Shown here: in pieces, positions 39,821 through 50,000 of the stretch
Position numbering within the stretch: position 1 is the stretch's first letter
Layout of the letters: each line of letters starts with the position of its first letter
Notes under the pieces: generated by a model
What the model was told of the DNA's origin: nothing
The model's input: only the letters and a program-made list of their open reading frames with translations
The model's database searches: none
Position numbers and translations under genes: made by a program
DNA from: Candidatus Latescibacterota bacterium
GTDB taxonomy: Bacteria; Latescibacterota; UBA2968
Assembly: GCA_022824945.1 (NCBI GenBank)
Contig: JAJDYX010000027.1
Coordinates: 62,001-126,000, forward strand
Reading direction: 5' to 3'
DNA: 64,000 bases

Positions 39821-41614
39821 ATGCCCAATAAAATTCGCATACTTCCGGATGATATTGCCAACCGCATCGCTGCAGGGGAAGTGGTTGAGCGGCCTGCGTC
39901 TGTCGCAAAAGAACTGATTGAGAACTCAGTGGATGCGGGATCAGACCGCATTGTCGTTGAAGTTGCTGCCGGCGGCAAGGAAAGCCTGCGGGTCAGTGAT
40001 AACGGATGCGGGATGTCGCGCGACGACGCGCTTTTAGCACTTGAACGGCACGCGACGAGCAAAATTCAAAGTCTGGACGATCTAAAAGGGTTGCTCACAC
40101 ATGGATTCAGGGGCGAAGCATTGCCCAGTATTGCTGCTGTTTCGCGTCTGACCCTTGAAACTTGTCTGGCAGACGCGGTTGAAGGAACGCGAATCTCCGT
40201 GGTGGGCGGGCGCGTGCAGGATGTATCCGCCATTGGCCGGGGACAGGGTACGACCATTACATTGCACGGCCTATTTTTTAACGTGCCCGCCAGACGAAAA
40301 TTTCTCAAAAGTGTCGATACGGAATTTCGGCATATTGTGAACGCGGTGACGGCTATGGCCATGGCCTATCCCGAGATCGGGTTCGATCTCAAGCACAATG
40401 GACGCCAGGTGCTACAATTGGGGAGGTCGCGCTTTGATCGGCGGGCAGAACAGATATTTGGCGTGCGATATGGCGCAGATGCCATCGGTGTTGAGAGCAA
40501 GACGAGTGGGATTGAGGTTCGGGGCTTTGTGGGCAAGCCAGAGTCCGCACGGAAATCCGGTGCTCAGCAGGTTTTGATTGTCAATAACCGATGGGTGCAA
40601 CACAAAGCCATCGGTTTTGCAGTTTACGAAGGATATGGCGGGCTTTTGCCCAGGGGGTTTGCGCCATCGTATTGCCTCTGTCTAAGCATTGACCCGGCGC
40701 GTGTGGATGTCAATGTCCATCCATCAAAGCGCGAGGTTCGCTTTGCCGACGAGCGGTCAATTTACGGTCTGATCACCGGAGCGGTTCAACAATCGCTGCG
40801 CGGCGCAGATTTGATCCCAGAAATGGGCGATGCTGTTATGCCTGTGGCAGATACACCTGTGAGCATTGCAGAATCTCCCGAGATCATCTATCAACCCGGA
40901 CAGCCCAAAGTTGGCGGACAGCCCCAGATGGCATTGCCCCTGACAATGAGAATGTCGCAGGAGAGAGCAAAGCCGGGGACCGGGATTAATACCGATGGTC
41001 TCGATGAAGAGGATTTTACACGAATTTCCGTATGGCAGTTGCACAGCAAGTACATTTTGGCGCATATCAAAAACGGTTTGATTGCGATTGACCAGCAAGT
41101 TGCCCACCAGAGGATTTTGTACGAACGCGCCATTGACAATATGCATACCCGTCCCGCAACGAGCCAGCGGCTGTTGTTTCCACTTACACTCGATTTTGGT
41201 GTCAAAGAAATTTTTATTGTACGCGAGGCCATGCCGTTGTTGGAAAAAATGGGATTTGGCATCCGTGATTTTGGGGGGCATACGGTTGTAGTCGATGCCA
41301 TTCCTCTGGGGCTGAGAACATGGCAAGACGGGCAGCTTTTGAGAGATATGATTCGCGATATGGTCGAAACCGAGCAAGCGACTTCTGTTCCACCTTCTGT
41401 GCAAGCGCGACAGATCGCGCCCGAAGAACATCGGCTCGCATCGGTTTATGCCTGGCACACGTCAATTCGCACAGGTGAGGATTTATCGACAGAAGAAATG
41501 CGCGCGCTTATCGATCAATTGTTCGCAACGCGAGAGCCTTTCGTCAGTCCTTATGGCAGGCCGACTCTTGTGAAGATCGGGCTGGATGAAATCGACAATC
41601 GGTTTAAGCGGTAG
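39821..41614 (+). CDS. mutL: DNA mismatch repair protein MutL
   Basis: The 597-residue product has the GHKL ATPase motifs (IAAGEVVERPASVAKELIEN, DNGCGM, GFRGEALPSIAAV) and a transducer domain (VDVNVHPSKREVRFADE). The C-terminal dimer domain follows a variable linker. The endonuclease motif DQHA-x2-E-x4-E is degenerate: DQQVAHQRILYER near residue 424. The second metal site (C-P-H-G-R-P type) reads SPYGRP near residue 576. The protein may therefore lack nicking activity. It is followed two bases later by miaA. Confidence 0.95.
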   Translation: MPNKIRILPDDIANRIAAGEVVERPASVAKELIENSVDAGSDRIVVEVAAGGKESLRVSDNGCGMSRDDALLALERHATSKIQSLDDLKGLLTHGFRGEALPSIAAVSRLTLETCLADAVEGTRISVVGGRVQDVSAIGRGQGTTITLHGLFFNVPARRKFLKSVDTEFRHIVNAVTAMAMAYPEIGFDLKHNGRQVLQLGRSRFDRRAEQIFGVRYGADAIGVESKTSGIEVRGFVGKPESARKSGAQQVLIVNNRWVQHKAIGFAVYEGYGGLLPRGFAPSYCLCLSIDPARVDVNVHPSKREVRFADERSIYGLITGAVQQSLRGADLIPEMGDAVMPVADTPVSIAESPEIIYQPGQPKVGGQPQMALPLTMRMSQERAKPGTGINTDGLDEEDFTRISVWQLHSKYILAHIKNGLIAIDQQVAHQRILYERAIDNMHTRPATSQRLLFPLTLDFGVKEIFIVREAMPLLEKMGFGIRDFGGHTVVVDAIPLGLRTWQDGQLLRDMIRDMVETEQATSVPPSVQARQIAPEEHRLASVYAWHTSIRTGEDLSTEEMRALIDQLFATREPFVSPYGRPTLVKIGLDEIDNRFKR

Positions 41615-41616
41615 TC

Positions 41617-42537
41617 ATGGCTTCGCTTCGAGATATTCTGGTAATTGCCGGACCGACGGCATCGGGCAAAACGGCTGTGGGCATTGAACTCGCGCAGAGA
41701 TTAAATGGCGAGATTATATCGGCAGATGCGCGGCAGATTTATCGTTTTATGGATATTGGGACGGCAAAGCCGACCGCTGAAGAGCGAGGTGCTGCGCGCC
41801 ATCATCTCATCGATTTTATCAATCCCGACGAAAACTATAGCGCGGGGCAATTTGCCGAAGATGCATCTGCGGTGATTGGAGATATTCTGCGTCGTGGCAA
41901 GGTGCCTATCGTGGTCGGTGGCGCGGGATTGTATATTCGCGCGTTGTTCGATGGCTTTTCACCTATGCCGAAAATTCCACCAGAGATTCGCGCGCGGTTG
42001 CAGGAAGAGGGGAGAGATTGTCTTCCCAAATTGTACGAAAGGCTGTGTGAGGTCGATCCGGAATGGGCTGCAAAAATTCAGGCAACCGATACACAACGCA
42101 TTCTGCGCGGTCTGGAAGTCTATGAAGCGTCGGGTAAGCCGCTATCTGAACATCAGAAGGTGCCGCCAACGCCACCGATTCGCCATACAGCGTCTTATTT
42201 TAGTTTGTACTGGGAGCGCGAAGCACTCTATGAGCGGATCAATGCGCGTGCGTGTCTTATGTTCGAGAATGGCCTGATTGAAGAAGCAAAAAATCTCCGT
42301 GACAGAGGTTATTCTTCCGATCTAAACGCGCTCAATGCGTTTGGGTACCGGGAAATATTTCAATATCTCGATGGCAAGACGACGCTTGATCGCGCACTTG
42401 CCGATTTGCAACAGGGTACGCGACGCTACGCCAAACGGCAGATGACTTTTTTTCGCAAAAATGGACGCATACAGTGGGTGGATGGTCGCGATGTTGATGT
42501 GGCAGATGCCATCTTGAAACACCTTGAAATAGGTTGA
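41617..42537 (+). CDS. miaA: tRNA dimethylallyltransferase
   Basis: The 306-residue product has the P-loop VIAGPTASGKTAVGIELAQR, the DARQIYRFMDIGTAKPT catalytic and tRNA-binding segment, the HHLIDFINPDENYSAGQF motif and the C-terminal RRYAKRQMTFFRKNGRIQW. It adds dimethylallyl to A37 of tRNAs reading UNN codons. It begins two bases after mutL, a common bacterial pairing, and is transcribed with it. A tRNA gene follows 40 bases later. Confidence 0.96.
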   Translation: MASLRDILVIAGPTASGKTAVGIELAQRLNGEIISADARQIYRFMDIGTAKPTAEERGAARHHLIDFINPDENYSAGQFAEDASAVIGDILRRGKVPIVVGGAGLYIRALFDGFSPMPKIPPEIRARLQEEGRDCLPKLYERLCEVDPEWAAKIQATDTQRILRGLEVYEASGKPLSEHQKVPPTPPIRHTASYFSLYWEREALYERINARACLMFENGLIEEAKNLRDRGYSSDLNALNAFGYREIFQYLDGKTTLDRALADLQQGTRRYAKRQMTFFRKNGRIQWVDGRDVDVADAILKHLEIG

Positions 42538-42577
42538 CATCACCTGGGAACACCTGTAAATTGGCTATCCTTGCGGA

Positions 42578-42653
42578 GCGGGAATAACTCAGTTGGTAGA
42601 GTGCAAGCTTCCCAAGCTTGATGTCGCGGGTTCGAGTCCCGTTTCCCGCTCCA
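42578..42653 (+). tRNA. tRNA-Gly (anticodon CCC)
   Basis: Full cloverleaf with encoded CCA: acceptor GCGGGAA/TTCCCGC, D stem ACTC/GAGT with AGTTGGTA loop, anticodon stem CAAGC/GCTTG with loop TTCCCAA, variable ATGTC, T arm GCGGG-TTCGAGT-CCCGT, discriminator T, then CCA. The anticodon CCC reads GGG glycine codons. Confidence 0.97.
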
Positions 42654-42669
42654 TTTTTTAAAATAAATC

Positions 42670-43131
42670 ATGAAAAACCTTGAACGTTTTGCGCCATTTT
42701 TGCTCATCACAATCTCCTTGGTGGTAGCAGGTTTTTTCGCTTGCGTAGCAACCTCGCGGACTTTGACCCACCTGGAGAGTGTCATTTTGCAAACCTTGTC
42801 CTTGCTGACCGGACTGGGAGGCTCATTCATCTTTGGTCGCCAGTCAGCGCGTGAGGCAGCAAGAGAGATCATTAAGCCACATGCGCGTTCTGCATTTCGA
42901 CGTCTTCTTTCTCTTTATCAGAGTCTTTCTCGGGTAGCAACTACTATAGAGTCATCGCAAAACTTTGAGTCTCCAGTGGAAAACCAAGTAACACTTGCCA
43001 AACTCGAAGCAATTGTCGTTGAGCAACTCGCATCCGCAGATGATGCAATAGAGGATTGGAAAGACATCGTTCCAGAAGATGTGGAAGATTTAGACCAAAG
43101 ATTCTCTTCTGATAAAACAACGAGGGATTGA
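42670..43131 (+). CDS. Two-span membrane protein with helical cytoplasmic tail, unknown
   Basis: The 153-residue product starts 16 bases after the tRNA. It has two hydrophobic segments near the N-terminus (APFLLITISLVVAGFFACVA, about 8-27, and VILQTLSLLTGLGGSFIFG, about 38-57), then a charged, helical tail (RRLLSLYQSLSRVATTIESS). No family is recognised. Its stop overlaps a TTG of the next gene and precedes that gene's ATG by two bases, so the two form a pair. AT-richer codon use than the surrounding genes hints at later acquisition beside the tRNA. Confidence 0.6.
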   Translation: MKNLERFAPFLLITISLVVAGFFACVATSRTLTHLESVILQTLSLLTGLGGSFIFGRQSAREAAREIIKPHARSAFRRLLSLYQSLSRVATTIESSQNFESPVENQVTLAKLEAIVVEQLASADDAIEDWKDIVPEDVEDLDQRFSSDKTTRD

Positions 43132-43133
43132 CA

Positions 43134-43601
43134 ATGGCTGAACTAATTCGAGGAAAAGTTGCACAGGTGCTTAACGCACGAGAAATTGCCATAAATAAAG
43201 GCTATGATGATGGCGTCACTCAGGGCATGTACTTTGATGTAATGTCTCTCGACTCTGGAGAGATTAGGGATCCCGATACGGGCAAAGTGTTAGGCTCTAT
43301 TAAGCGTACGAAAGTCAGGGTGAAGGTTACTGAGGTTCACAAGAAATTAGCAGTAGCCTCTACATACGAACGAGCAACCGTTGATAGCTCATTCTCTTTG
43401 GGTCCATACGCTCGGTCACTTATGCCCGCTAGTTGGATAAATAAGTATGAGATAGAGACACTGAGGAAATCAGACTTATTTTTTCCGGTAGATAGCGATG
43501 GGGATGATAGCGACGTAAAGATCGGAGACCCAGTCGTTCAAGTCATTGAAAATATAGTAGAGGGATCTGCGACCCAAAATATGAACCAGTTGGAGGGCTA
43601 A
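43134..43601 (+). CDS. Beta-rich protein, unknown; partner of two-span membrane protein
   Basis: The 155-residue product, ATG 43134 with GAGGG upstream, begins IRGKVAQVLNAREIAINKGY followed by DDGVTQGMYFDV. This pattern (a value at a defined start, then G-x-G-M-x-F) resembles the C-terminal domain of FlgT-like proteins and is OB-like. The function is unknown. Codon use is AT-richer than in metH or pyk. The next plus-strand terminator is 450 bases away, beyond an IS3 remnant. Confidence 0.6.
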   Translation: MAELIRGKVAQVLNAREIAINKGYDDGVTQGMYFDVMSLDSGEIRDPDTGKVLGSIKRTKVRVKVTEVHKKLAVASTYERATVDSSFSLGPYARSLMPASWINKYEIETLRKSDLFFPVDSDGDDSDVKIGDPVVQVIENIVEGSATQNMNQLEG

Positions 43602-43614
43602 TTTACGCTAAGGG

Positions 43615-43902
43615 TCAGCCGTGATATTTTTCATAAGATTTGAGCAGAGCCAGTTCAATTTCTTCCTGACCCAGCAGGCACTCTAACTCAGAAAGACGTG
43701 CTTCATACGTTTTGACTGTATCATTGCCAGAGAAAATCTCTGCACCACTATCGAGGAACTGACGCTTCCATTTTGACAGACTTACTGGATGCGCATCGTA
43801 AGCGCGAGCGATCTCTGCATCCCCTTTCTCTGAGGTCAGTGCTTCTAACACGACCTGAAACTTGAGTTTAGCGGAGTAGGACTTCTTAGATTTTTTCGGC
43901 AT
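43615..43902 (-). mobile_element. IS3-family orfA remnant (transposase helix-turn-helix subunit)
   Basis: The 95-residue frame begins MPKKSKKSYSAKLKFQVVLE and contains ARAYDAHPVSLSKWKRQFLD, the IS3/IS911 orfA helix-turn-helix. A Leu-rich zipper (RLSELECLLGQEEIELALLK) follows. The catalytic orfB that should follow on the minus strand is absent; only the gene ending at 43601 lies there. Terminal inverted repeats were not identified. It is a decayed or partial insertion sequence, not mobile by itself. Confidence 0.85.
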
Positions 43903-44049
43903 GGTATCTCATCCTGTTGAGTGAAAAAATACCACGCTGATACTCAATGTCAATTAGCCTCTATACCGGTTCAGCTTTTAGGGCGCACCTCAGAGCGAGA
44001 AAAAGCGAATAGCTAACAACCGCTTTCTGACTTGAGAAAACAGACCGCG

Positions 44050-44083
44050 GCGGCGAAGAAAGATCCTTCTTCGCCGCTTTTTT
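44050..44083 (+). terminator. Strong plus-strand terminator, separated from its gene
   Basis: GCGGCGAAGAA (44050-44060) pairs perfectly with TTCTTCGCCGC (44067-44077), then six T. No plus-strand gene ends nearby. The closest upstream is at 43601, with the IS3 remnant between. It may be the original terminator of the tRNA/43134 unit. Confidence 0.9.
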
Positions 44084-44140
44084 GATATAGTATAGAGGTC
44101 CTATTTAACCCAAAAAGCAAATGGATATACAGGAGTTTTT

Positions 44141-44887
44141 GTGGATAATGAAATTCGCATCCACTATGTCAGCCACTTTCTCAAGCTGAGTTTGTGGTAT
44201 GCGCGATTTCTGATGGCGCGAGAGGGAATTGCGTTTGAAGATGCGATCATTTCTCGGGTCAATGTGTATCGCAATACGGATTTTTTTGATGGCGAAAACC
44301 ATCCGGCGCGGGGGTATGAAGACCCGGATTGGGACGCCTTTCTGAAGGGTTTAAAGGCCATTTTTGATCGCTGTAAGGGCGAGGCCTGGGAGGAAGAAGG
44401 ACTGGCCTATTTGTGGCCCCGCGTGAAAAAGGGTTATAGCAGACCTTCTACAAAAGGCCGTCCGTACGAATGCTGGACGTATGACGACGGCGACGATTAT
44501 ATCGCGATCCACATCGGCAATGTGTATCAGCCCAAATCGCCTCTGAGCGAAATGCGAGATGCCTTTATGGCCACATTGCTGCAATTGTTAAAGGATGCGC
44601 AACGGCGACGCTCCGATGTGAAGACCGTGAGGTGTGGCAGTTGGCTCAATTCTGCGCCGCCATTTCAGGCTCTGTTTCCCAAAAGCTGGCGCGAGAGCGC
44701 AATAGTGAGTCCAAAAGCGGGATATACGATGGGGCATTGGGGGCAGTTTATGGACCGCACGGGGCGGTTCCATATAAAAAATGGGGCGCATTTGCGGGCA
44801 ACAGGGGAGTTTCTCTATCCCTGTTCGACCTGTTATGCGCCAATTGATGAGATTGTGGCGCATCTGGAGGCTATGGTGGAGGGTTAG
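44141..44887 (+). CDS. Conserved-looking protein of unknown function, 248 aa
   Basis: GTG 44141 has AGGAG eight bases upstream. The 248-residue product is soluble and mixed in structure: HYVSHFLKLSLWYARFLMAR at the N-terminus, then GEAWEEEGLAYLWPRVKKGY, YDDGDDYIAIHIGNVYQPKS, and a C-terminal Cys pair in LYPCSTCYAPIDEIVAHLEA. No signal or span is present. No family is recognised. Its stop overlaps tail-to-tail with the MFS gene by four bases. Normal composition suggests a resident gene. Confidence 0.7.
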   Translation: MDNEIRIHYVSHFLKLSLWYARFLMAREGIAFEDAIISRVNVYRNTDFFDGENHPARGYEDPDWDAFLKGLKAIFDRCKGEAWEEEGLAYLWPRVKKGYSRPSTKGRPYECWTYDDGDDYIAIHIGNVYQPKSPLSEMRDAFMATLLQLLKDAQRRRSDVKTVRCGSWLNSAPPFQALFPKSWRESAIVSPKAGYTMGHWGQFMDRTGRFHIKNGAHLRATGEFLYPCSTCYAPIDEIVAHLEAMVEG

Positions 44888-46125
44888 GCAGGTTGTTTTT
44901 CCAAAGTCTCGGGGACGAGAAAGAGGAAAATACCCGCTGCTGAAAGGCCAATACCTGCAATAGCCAGAGCCGCGGGCGATAGGCCGAGGAGATCGGCGAC
45001 ATAACCGACGCATACGGGGCCAGACATGCGCCCGCCGTCGCCGATGAGGCGCCAGAGGCCCAAAAATTCGCTCAGGGCTTCGCGAGGTGCGAGGTCGGCA
45101 CCCAGGGTCATCATGGCTCCTGAACTGAGGCCATTGCCAAATCCGAGCAGACTGGCGGCGAATAAGAGAGCGATAAATTCTCCTGTGATGAGGCCAATAG
45201 AGAAAAAGGGTAGATTGAGGTGGGGGGCAAAGGCTTCTGTGAGCGGGATAAGTGCCATGCCAATGGCTTGTAGCGCGAAGCTGGGGACATTGGCAAATTT
45301 CCGTCCAAAGCGGTCCATGATGACCCCAGCGGGATAGAACATCATCATGTCGATAAAGCCCGAGACCGTCATGATGAGGCCGATTTGTTCATATCCCAGG
45401 TCGAGGACTTCGGCGCCGTAAAGCGGTATGATGATGTAGCGACCACTGCGAATGGTTTGGGCAAAGAGCTGACCTGTACCTGCGGTGATCAAATTTTTTC
45501 TGTGGGCGCGAAAGATGTTGGCAAAGTGTCGCGCAAGACCGTGTTGTGGTGGCGATACGCGCTTGCGAGAGGCTTCAACGGCAATTGCCGCAACCACAGC
45601 AGCCAGAAGTGAAATACCGCCATAAACGAGGAATGGATATTTTACGGAGGCGACCGAGGCAATATAGCCACCGATAACGGGTCCCAAAAAGGTGCCGATG
45701 CGGCTGATGCCACCAAATACAGAGAGGGCGCGGCCCCTCTGGTGGACGGCTGTGGCATCGGCCAGATAAGCATACCGCGAGATGTCCCAAAGTGCGCCGC
45801 CGATCCCACCTACAAAGCGCAACAGGAAGACCACGGAGATGGATGGCGCAAAAAAAAGACCCGCGCCGCACAGTGCAACTGTGAGTACCCCCAATAGCAT
45901 CGCGGATTTGCGACCGATGCGATTGAGTACCATGGCTGCGGGCAGATCGCCAACGAGGTGGCCGATACCCTCGGCAGCGAGTACGAGACCGACGAGACTG
46001 TAGGAAATATCAAACGATTTGGCGTAGAGTGGCAATATGGGGACGATCAGGCCACTGCCCAGTCTGAGTAGAAAAGTGGGGATAAAGACAGGGAGGATAA
46101 GGGGGTTACGGATAATGGTGTTCAT
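44884..46125 (-). CDS. Major facilitator superfamily transporter
   Basis: The 413-residue product has about 12 hydrophobic helices. MFS loop signatures are present after helix 2 (LPAAMVLNRIGRKSAMLLGV, the G-x3-D/N-R-x-G-R-R/K type) and at helix 8 (PAGVIMDRFGRKFANVPSFA). N-terminal and C-terminal six-helix halves are evident. It probably exports drugs or metabolites; the substrate is unknown. It diverges from a TSUP-family gene 45 bases away, so the two may share regulation. Confidence 0.92.
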   Translation of the reverse strand: MNTIIRNPLILPVFIPTFLLRLGSGLIVPILPLYAKSFDISYSLVGLVLAAEGIGHLVGDLPAAMVLNRIGRKSAMLLGVLTVALCGAGLFFAPSISVVFLLRFVGGIGGALWDISRYAYLADATAVHQRGRALSVFGGISRIGTFLGPVIGGYIASVASVKYPFLVYGGISLLAAVVAAIAVEASRKRVSPPQHGLARHFANIFRAHRKNLITAGTGQLFAQTIRSGRYIIIPLYGAEVLDLGYEQIGLIMTVSGFIDMMMFYPAGVIMDRFGRKFANVPSFALQAIGMALIPLTEAFAPHLNLPFFSIGLITGEFIALLFAASLLGFGNGLSSGAMMTLGADLAPREALSEFLGLWRLIGDGGRMSGPVCVGYVADLLGLSPAALAIAGIGLSAAGIFLFLVPETLEKQPA

Positions 46126-46170
46126 TGAAGTAAAAAACTAAAATAAGAGGCAAAAAGCAACCATAACACA

Positions 46171-46902
46171 ATGGATTTTCCAATACGCGAAATATGCTAT
46201 GCGAGCGGTATTTTCTGGCTTGCGGGTAGCTTGCAGGGGTTGACAGGGTTTGGGTTTAATCTGCTTTCTATACCGGCGATGGTTCTGTGGTTTCCCGCAC
46301 AGGTGGTTGTGCCCGGGGTTTTGATGTCTTATCTGCCTTTGGGAACTGGACAGTTTATTCAACTGCGGCGGGATGTGGATTGGAAAGTGCTGGGGATGAT
46401 TGTGGGTACTGCGATTCTGGGTATGCCTATCGGCGCGTTTGTGTTACGCGATACAGATGCAGAGGTAATGAAGCGCGCCATTGGTTTGGCAATGGTGGTA
46501 TTGGCAATTGTTTTGCAGTTGCGACCGGGTAATCCTTTCCGACATGACGTATTGACCTGTGGAGGAGTGGGTATGTTCAGCGGTTTTTTGTCGTCCAGTA
46601 TCGGTGTATCTGGACCGCCTATCGTTCTGTTTGGGCTGAAACAGCGCTGGCCGCAGGCGATGATGCGCGCAACGCTTTTGACATGTTTTTTGTGTACTTC
46701 CACATTGAGTCTCTGCGTGTTGTGGGCAGTAGGGGTGCTGACGCACGAGAGTTTGCAATTCGTCCTCTGGGGTGCGCCGGGTTTGATTTTGGGGTTTTTG
46801 ACCGCGACTTATCTCCGCGCGCGGGTTCACCAGGTGGCGGTGTTTCGCTGGATTTCGATTGGTATGGTGATGGCTGGCGGATTGGCCGCGGCGATTTTTT
46901 GA
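46171..46902 (+). CDS. TSUP (TauE/SafE) family transporter
   Basis: The 243-residue product has seven to eight hydrophobic helices and the family pattern of two repeated halves: AGSLQGLTGFGFNLLSIPAM in the first half and GMFSGFLSSSIGVSGPPIVL in the second. Family members move sulfite, sulfoacetate or related organic anions. With sulfatases in the same region a sulfur substrate is plausible, but not shown. ATG 46171 has no ideal ribosome site. Confidence 0.9.
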   Translation: MDFPIREICYASGIFWLAGSLQGLTGFGFNLLSIPAMVLWFPAQVVVPGVLMSYLPLGTGQFIQLRRDVDWKVLGMIVGTAILGMPIGAFVLRDTDAEVMKRAIGLAMVVLAIVLQLRPGNPFRHDVLTCGGVGMFSGFLSSSIGVSGPPIVLFGLKQRWPQAMMRATLLTCFLCTSTLSLCVLWAVGVLTHESLQFVLWGAPGLILGFLTATYLRARVHQVAVFRWISIGMVMAGGLAAAIF

Positions 46903-46913
46903 TGATGGCAAGT

Positions 46914-46965
46914 GCGTGCCTGTCAGTTGATTAAACTCAACGGCCTGTTGATTGGTCAGGCACGC
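46914..46965 (+). promoter_or_regulatory. Hairpin element upstream of metH
   Basis: GCGTGCCTG (46914-46922) pairs perfectly with CAGGCACGC (46957-46965). Inside, GTTGA (46926-46930) can pair with TCAAC (46937-46941). An AT-rich tract follows (TATTTATTTTATC). It could terminate the TSUP gene or act as a metH leader. No consensus of SAM or cobalamin riboswitches was recognised. Confidence 0.45.
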
Positions 46966-47024
46966 TATTTATTTTATCTTTGTCCTCGACTTTTTCCTCT
47001 TCAACCTAATAAGAGAAAAGATGT

Positions 47025-50000
47025 ATGCGCGATATAGAGAAAACCATTCGAAAATTGATGTCAGAGCGCATTTTGCTGCTCGATGGGGCGATGGCTACGA
47101 TGATTCAGGCTTATGATCTGGGCGAGCAGGCGTTCCGAGGTGATGGCTTTGGAAATCATCCCGTTGATGTGAAGGGGTGTAGCGATCTTTTGTGCCTGAC
47201 GCAACCGCATTTGATTGCGGATATTCATCGGCGTTTTTTGGATGCCGGAGCGGATATTATCGAGACGAATACGTTTAATGCCACGCCGATTTCAATGGCG
47301 GAGTATCAGCTTCAGGGTCGGGTTTACGATCTGAATGTGGCAGCCGCTCGCGTTGCGCGAGAAGTAGCGGATGAAATGACAGTGCAAAATCCGAACAAGC
47401 CGCGATTTGTTGCGGGTGCTCTGGGACCAACGAGTTGTACGCTTTCGCTGTCGCCCAATGTGAATGATCCGGCTTTTCGCACGCACACCTTTGAAGAGGT
47501 GGTCAAGGGGTATTACGCGCAGATTGAGGGTTTGATGGCTGGCGGTGTGGATATAATCCTGGTGGAGACGGTGTTTGATACGCTTACCGCCAAAGCCGCG
47601 CTATTTGCCGTGTCGCGTTATTTTTTGGATCAAGGTGTGAAGGTGCCCGTGATGATTTCCGGTACGGTGGCCGATCAAAGCGGACGCACATTGTCCGGAC
47701 AGACGATAGAGGCATTCTGGTTGTCGGTGGCGCACGCGCAGCCCTTGAGTGTGGGGATTAACTGCGCTCTCGGTGCGCGGGAAATGCGACCTTATGTGGA
47801 GGCTTTATCTCATTTTGCACCGGCGTTTATGAGTTGTTATCCCAATGCGGGGTTGCCCAATGAGTTTGGGGAATACGACGATTCTCCGGGGCATATGGCG
47901 GGTGTTTTGGGCGATTTTGCCGCGCAGGGTTGGCTCAATATCGTGGGCGGATGCTGTGGCACTACGCCCGAATATATCGCTGCGATTGCCGAGGCTGTAT
48001 CCGATAAGGCACCGAGAAAAATTCCCAAACGGTCTTCTATATCGCGTTTCAGCGGTTTGGAGCCGATGATTATTTATCCGGATTCCAATTTTATTATGAT
48101 TGGCGAGCGCACCAATGTAACGGGGTCGCGGCGGTTTGCGCGGTTGATCAAAACGGGTGACTATGCGGCGGCACTGGCAGTTGCGCGAGAGCAGGTGGTC
48201 GGTGGCGCGAATATGATTGATGTCAATATGGACGAAGGGTTGCTCGATTCAAAAGATGCTATGGCGACGTTTTTGAAGCTGATCGCGGGCGAACCCGATA
48301 TTGCGCGCGTGCCAATTGTGATTGATAGTTCTGATTTTGAGGTGATTGAGGCGGGGTTAAAATGCGTGCAGGGCAAGGCGATTGTCAATTCCATCAGTTT
48401 GAAAGAGGGCGAGGCGGTTTTTAAGTCGCAGGCAGAGACCGTGTTGCGCTATGGTGCTGCGGTTGTCGTGATGGCGTTTGATGAGAAGGGGCAGGCGACG
48501 TCGATTGAAGATAAGGTGCGGATTTGCCAGCGCGCATATCGCATTTTGACCGAAGATGTGGGGATGGATGCGTCGGATATTATTTTTGATCCGAATATTC
48601 TGACTGTTGCAACGGGTATTGAGGAGCATAACGATTATGCGGTCAATTTTATCGAGGCTGTGAGACAAATCAAAGACCTGTGCCCGGGCGCGAAGACGAG
48701 TGGTGGCGTGAGCAATATTTCATTCTCTTTTCGGGGCAATGATTATGTGCGGGAGGCGATTCACGCTGCTTTTTTGTATCACGCCATTCAAGCGGGTCTG
48801 GATATGGGCATTGTCAATGCCGGACAGTTGATGGTGTATGAAGAAATCCCTGAAAATTTACGCGTGCTGATTGAAGATGTGTTGTTCAACAGGCGGGAAG
48901 ATGCAACGGAACGTCTGGTGGATTTTGCCGAGTCTGTGCGATCAGAGGGCAAGAGCCGTGAAAAAGACGATGCATGGCGACAGGGAGCAGTTGAAGATCG
49001 CTTGAAGCACGCGCTGTTACACGGGCAGTCAGAGCATTTGGAAGAGGATTTGGAGGAGGCTCTTGGCAGGTACAAACCTCTGGAGATGATCGAAGGTCCG
49101 CTAATGGATGGGATGAATGTGGTGGGCGATTTGTTTGGCGCAGGCAAAATGTTTTTGCCCCAGGTGGTCAAAACAGCGCGCGTTATGAAGCAGGCGGTGG
49201 CGTATCTCGAGCCTTTGATGGAGGATGAGAAAGCGGGCGGTGGGGCGCGAGGTAAGGTTCTGATGGCAACGGTGAAGGGCGATGTTCACGATATTGGCAA
49301 GAATATTGTGGGCGTGGTTTTGGGGTGCAATAATTACGAGGTGATCGATTTGGGTGTTATGGTGCCCGCGGATCGCATTTTGAAAATTGCACGAGAAAAA
49401 GAGGTCGATATCATCGGGCTGAGCGGTTTGATTACGCCGTCGCTCAACGAGATGGTGCATGTTGCGGGAGAGATGCAGCGCGAAGCGTTTGACGTGCCCC
49501 TTTTAATTGGGGGAGCGACCACGAGCCGCAAGCATACGGCGGTGAAAATTGCGCCGGTTTACGATTATGCAACCGTGCATGTCAAAGATGCATCGCGCGC
49601 AACGGGTGTGGTGGGCACGCTGTTGAACGCCGAGCAGCGCGACGAGTATGTGCGGGCAAATCGCGAGTCTCAGCAGCGGGCATTGGCGGAGTTTAATATT
49701 TCCCAAAGACCACTTCTTTCATACTCAGATGCACTGGCGCGTCGCCAGACATTTGATTGGACACAGATTGATATTCCCAGACCCAAATTTACGGGGATAA
49801 AGGCTTTGCGCGATTTCCCTATTTCTAAATTGGTCAATTTTATCGATTGGGGACCGTTTTTCCACGCCTGGGAACTGCGGGGCAGTTATCCGAAGATATT
49901 GAATGATCCGCACAAGGGTGCAGAGGCGCGCAAATTGTTCGACGACGCGCAGACGATGCTCCAGGCGATTGTCGATGAGGGATGGCTCAACGCACAGGCC

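Noticed and set aside
43615-43902. Complete IS3 element
   Set aside because: Only orfA is present; orfB and clear terminal inverted repeats are lacking.
46903-47024. Cobalamin or SAM riboswitch before metH
   Set aside because: No cobalamin-box or SAM-box core sequence could be recognised; only a plain hairpin is present.
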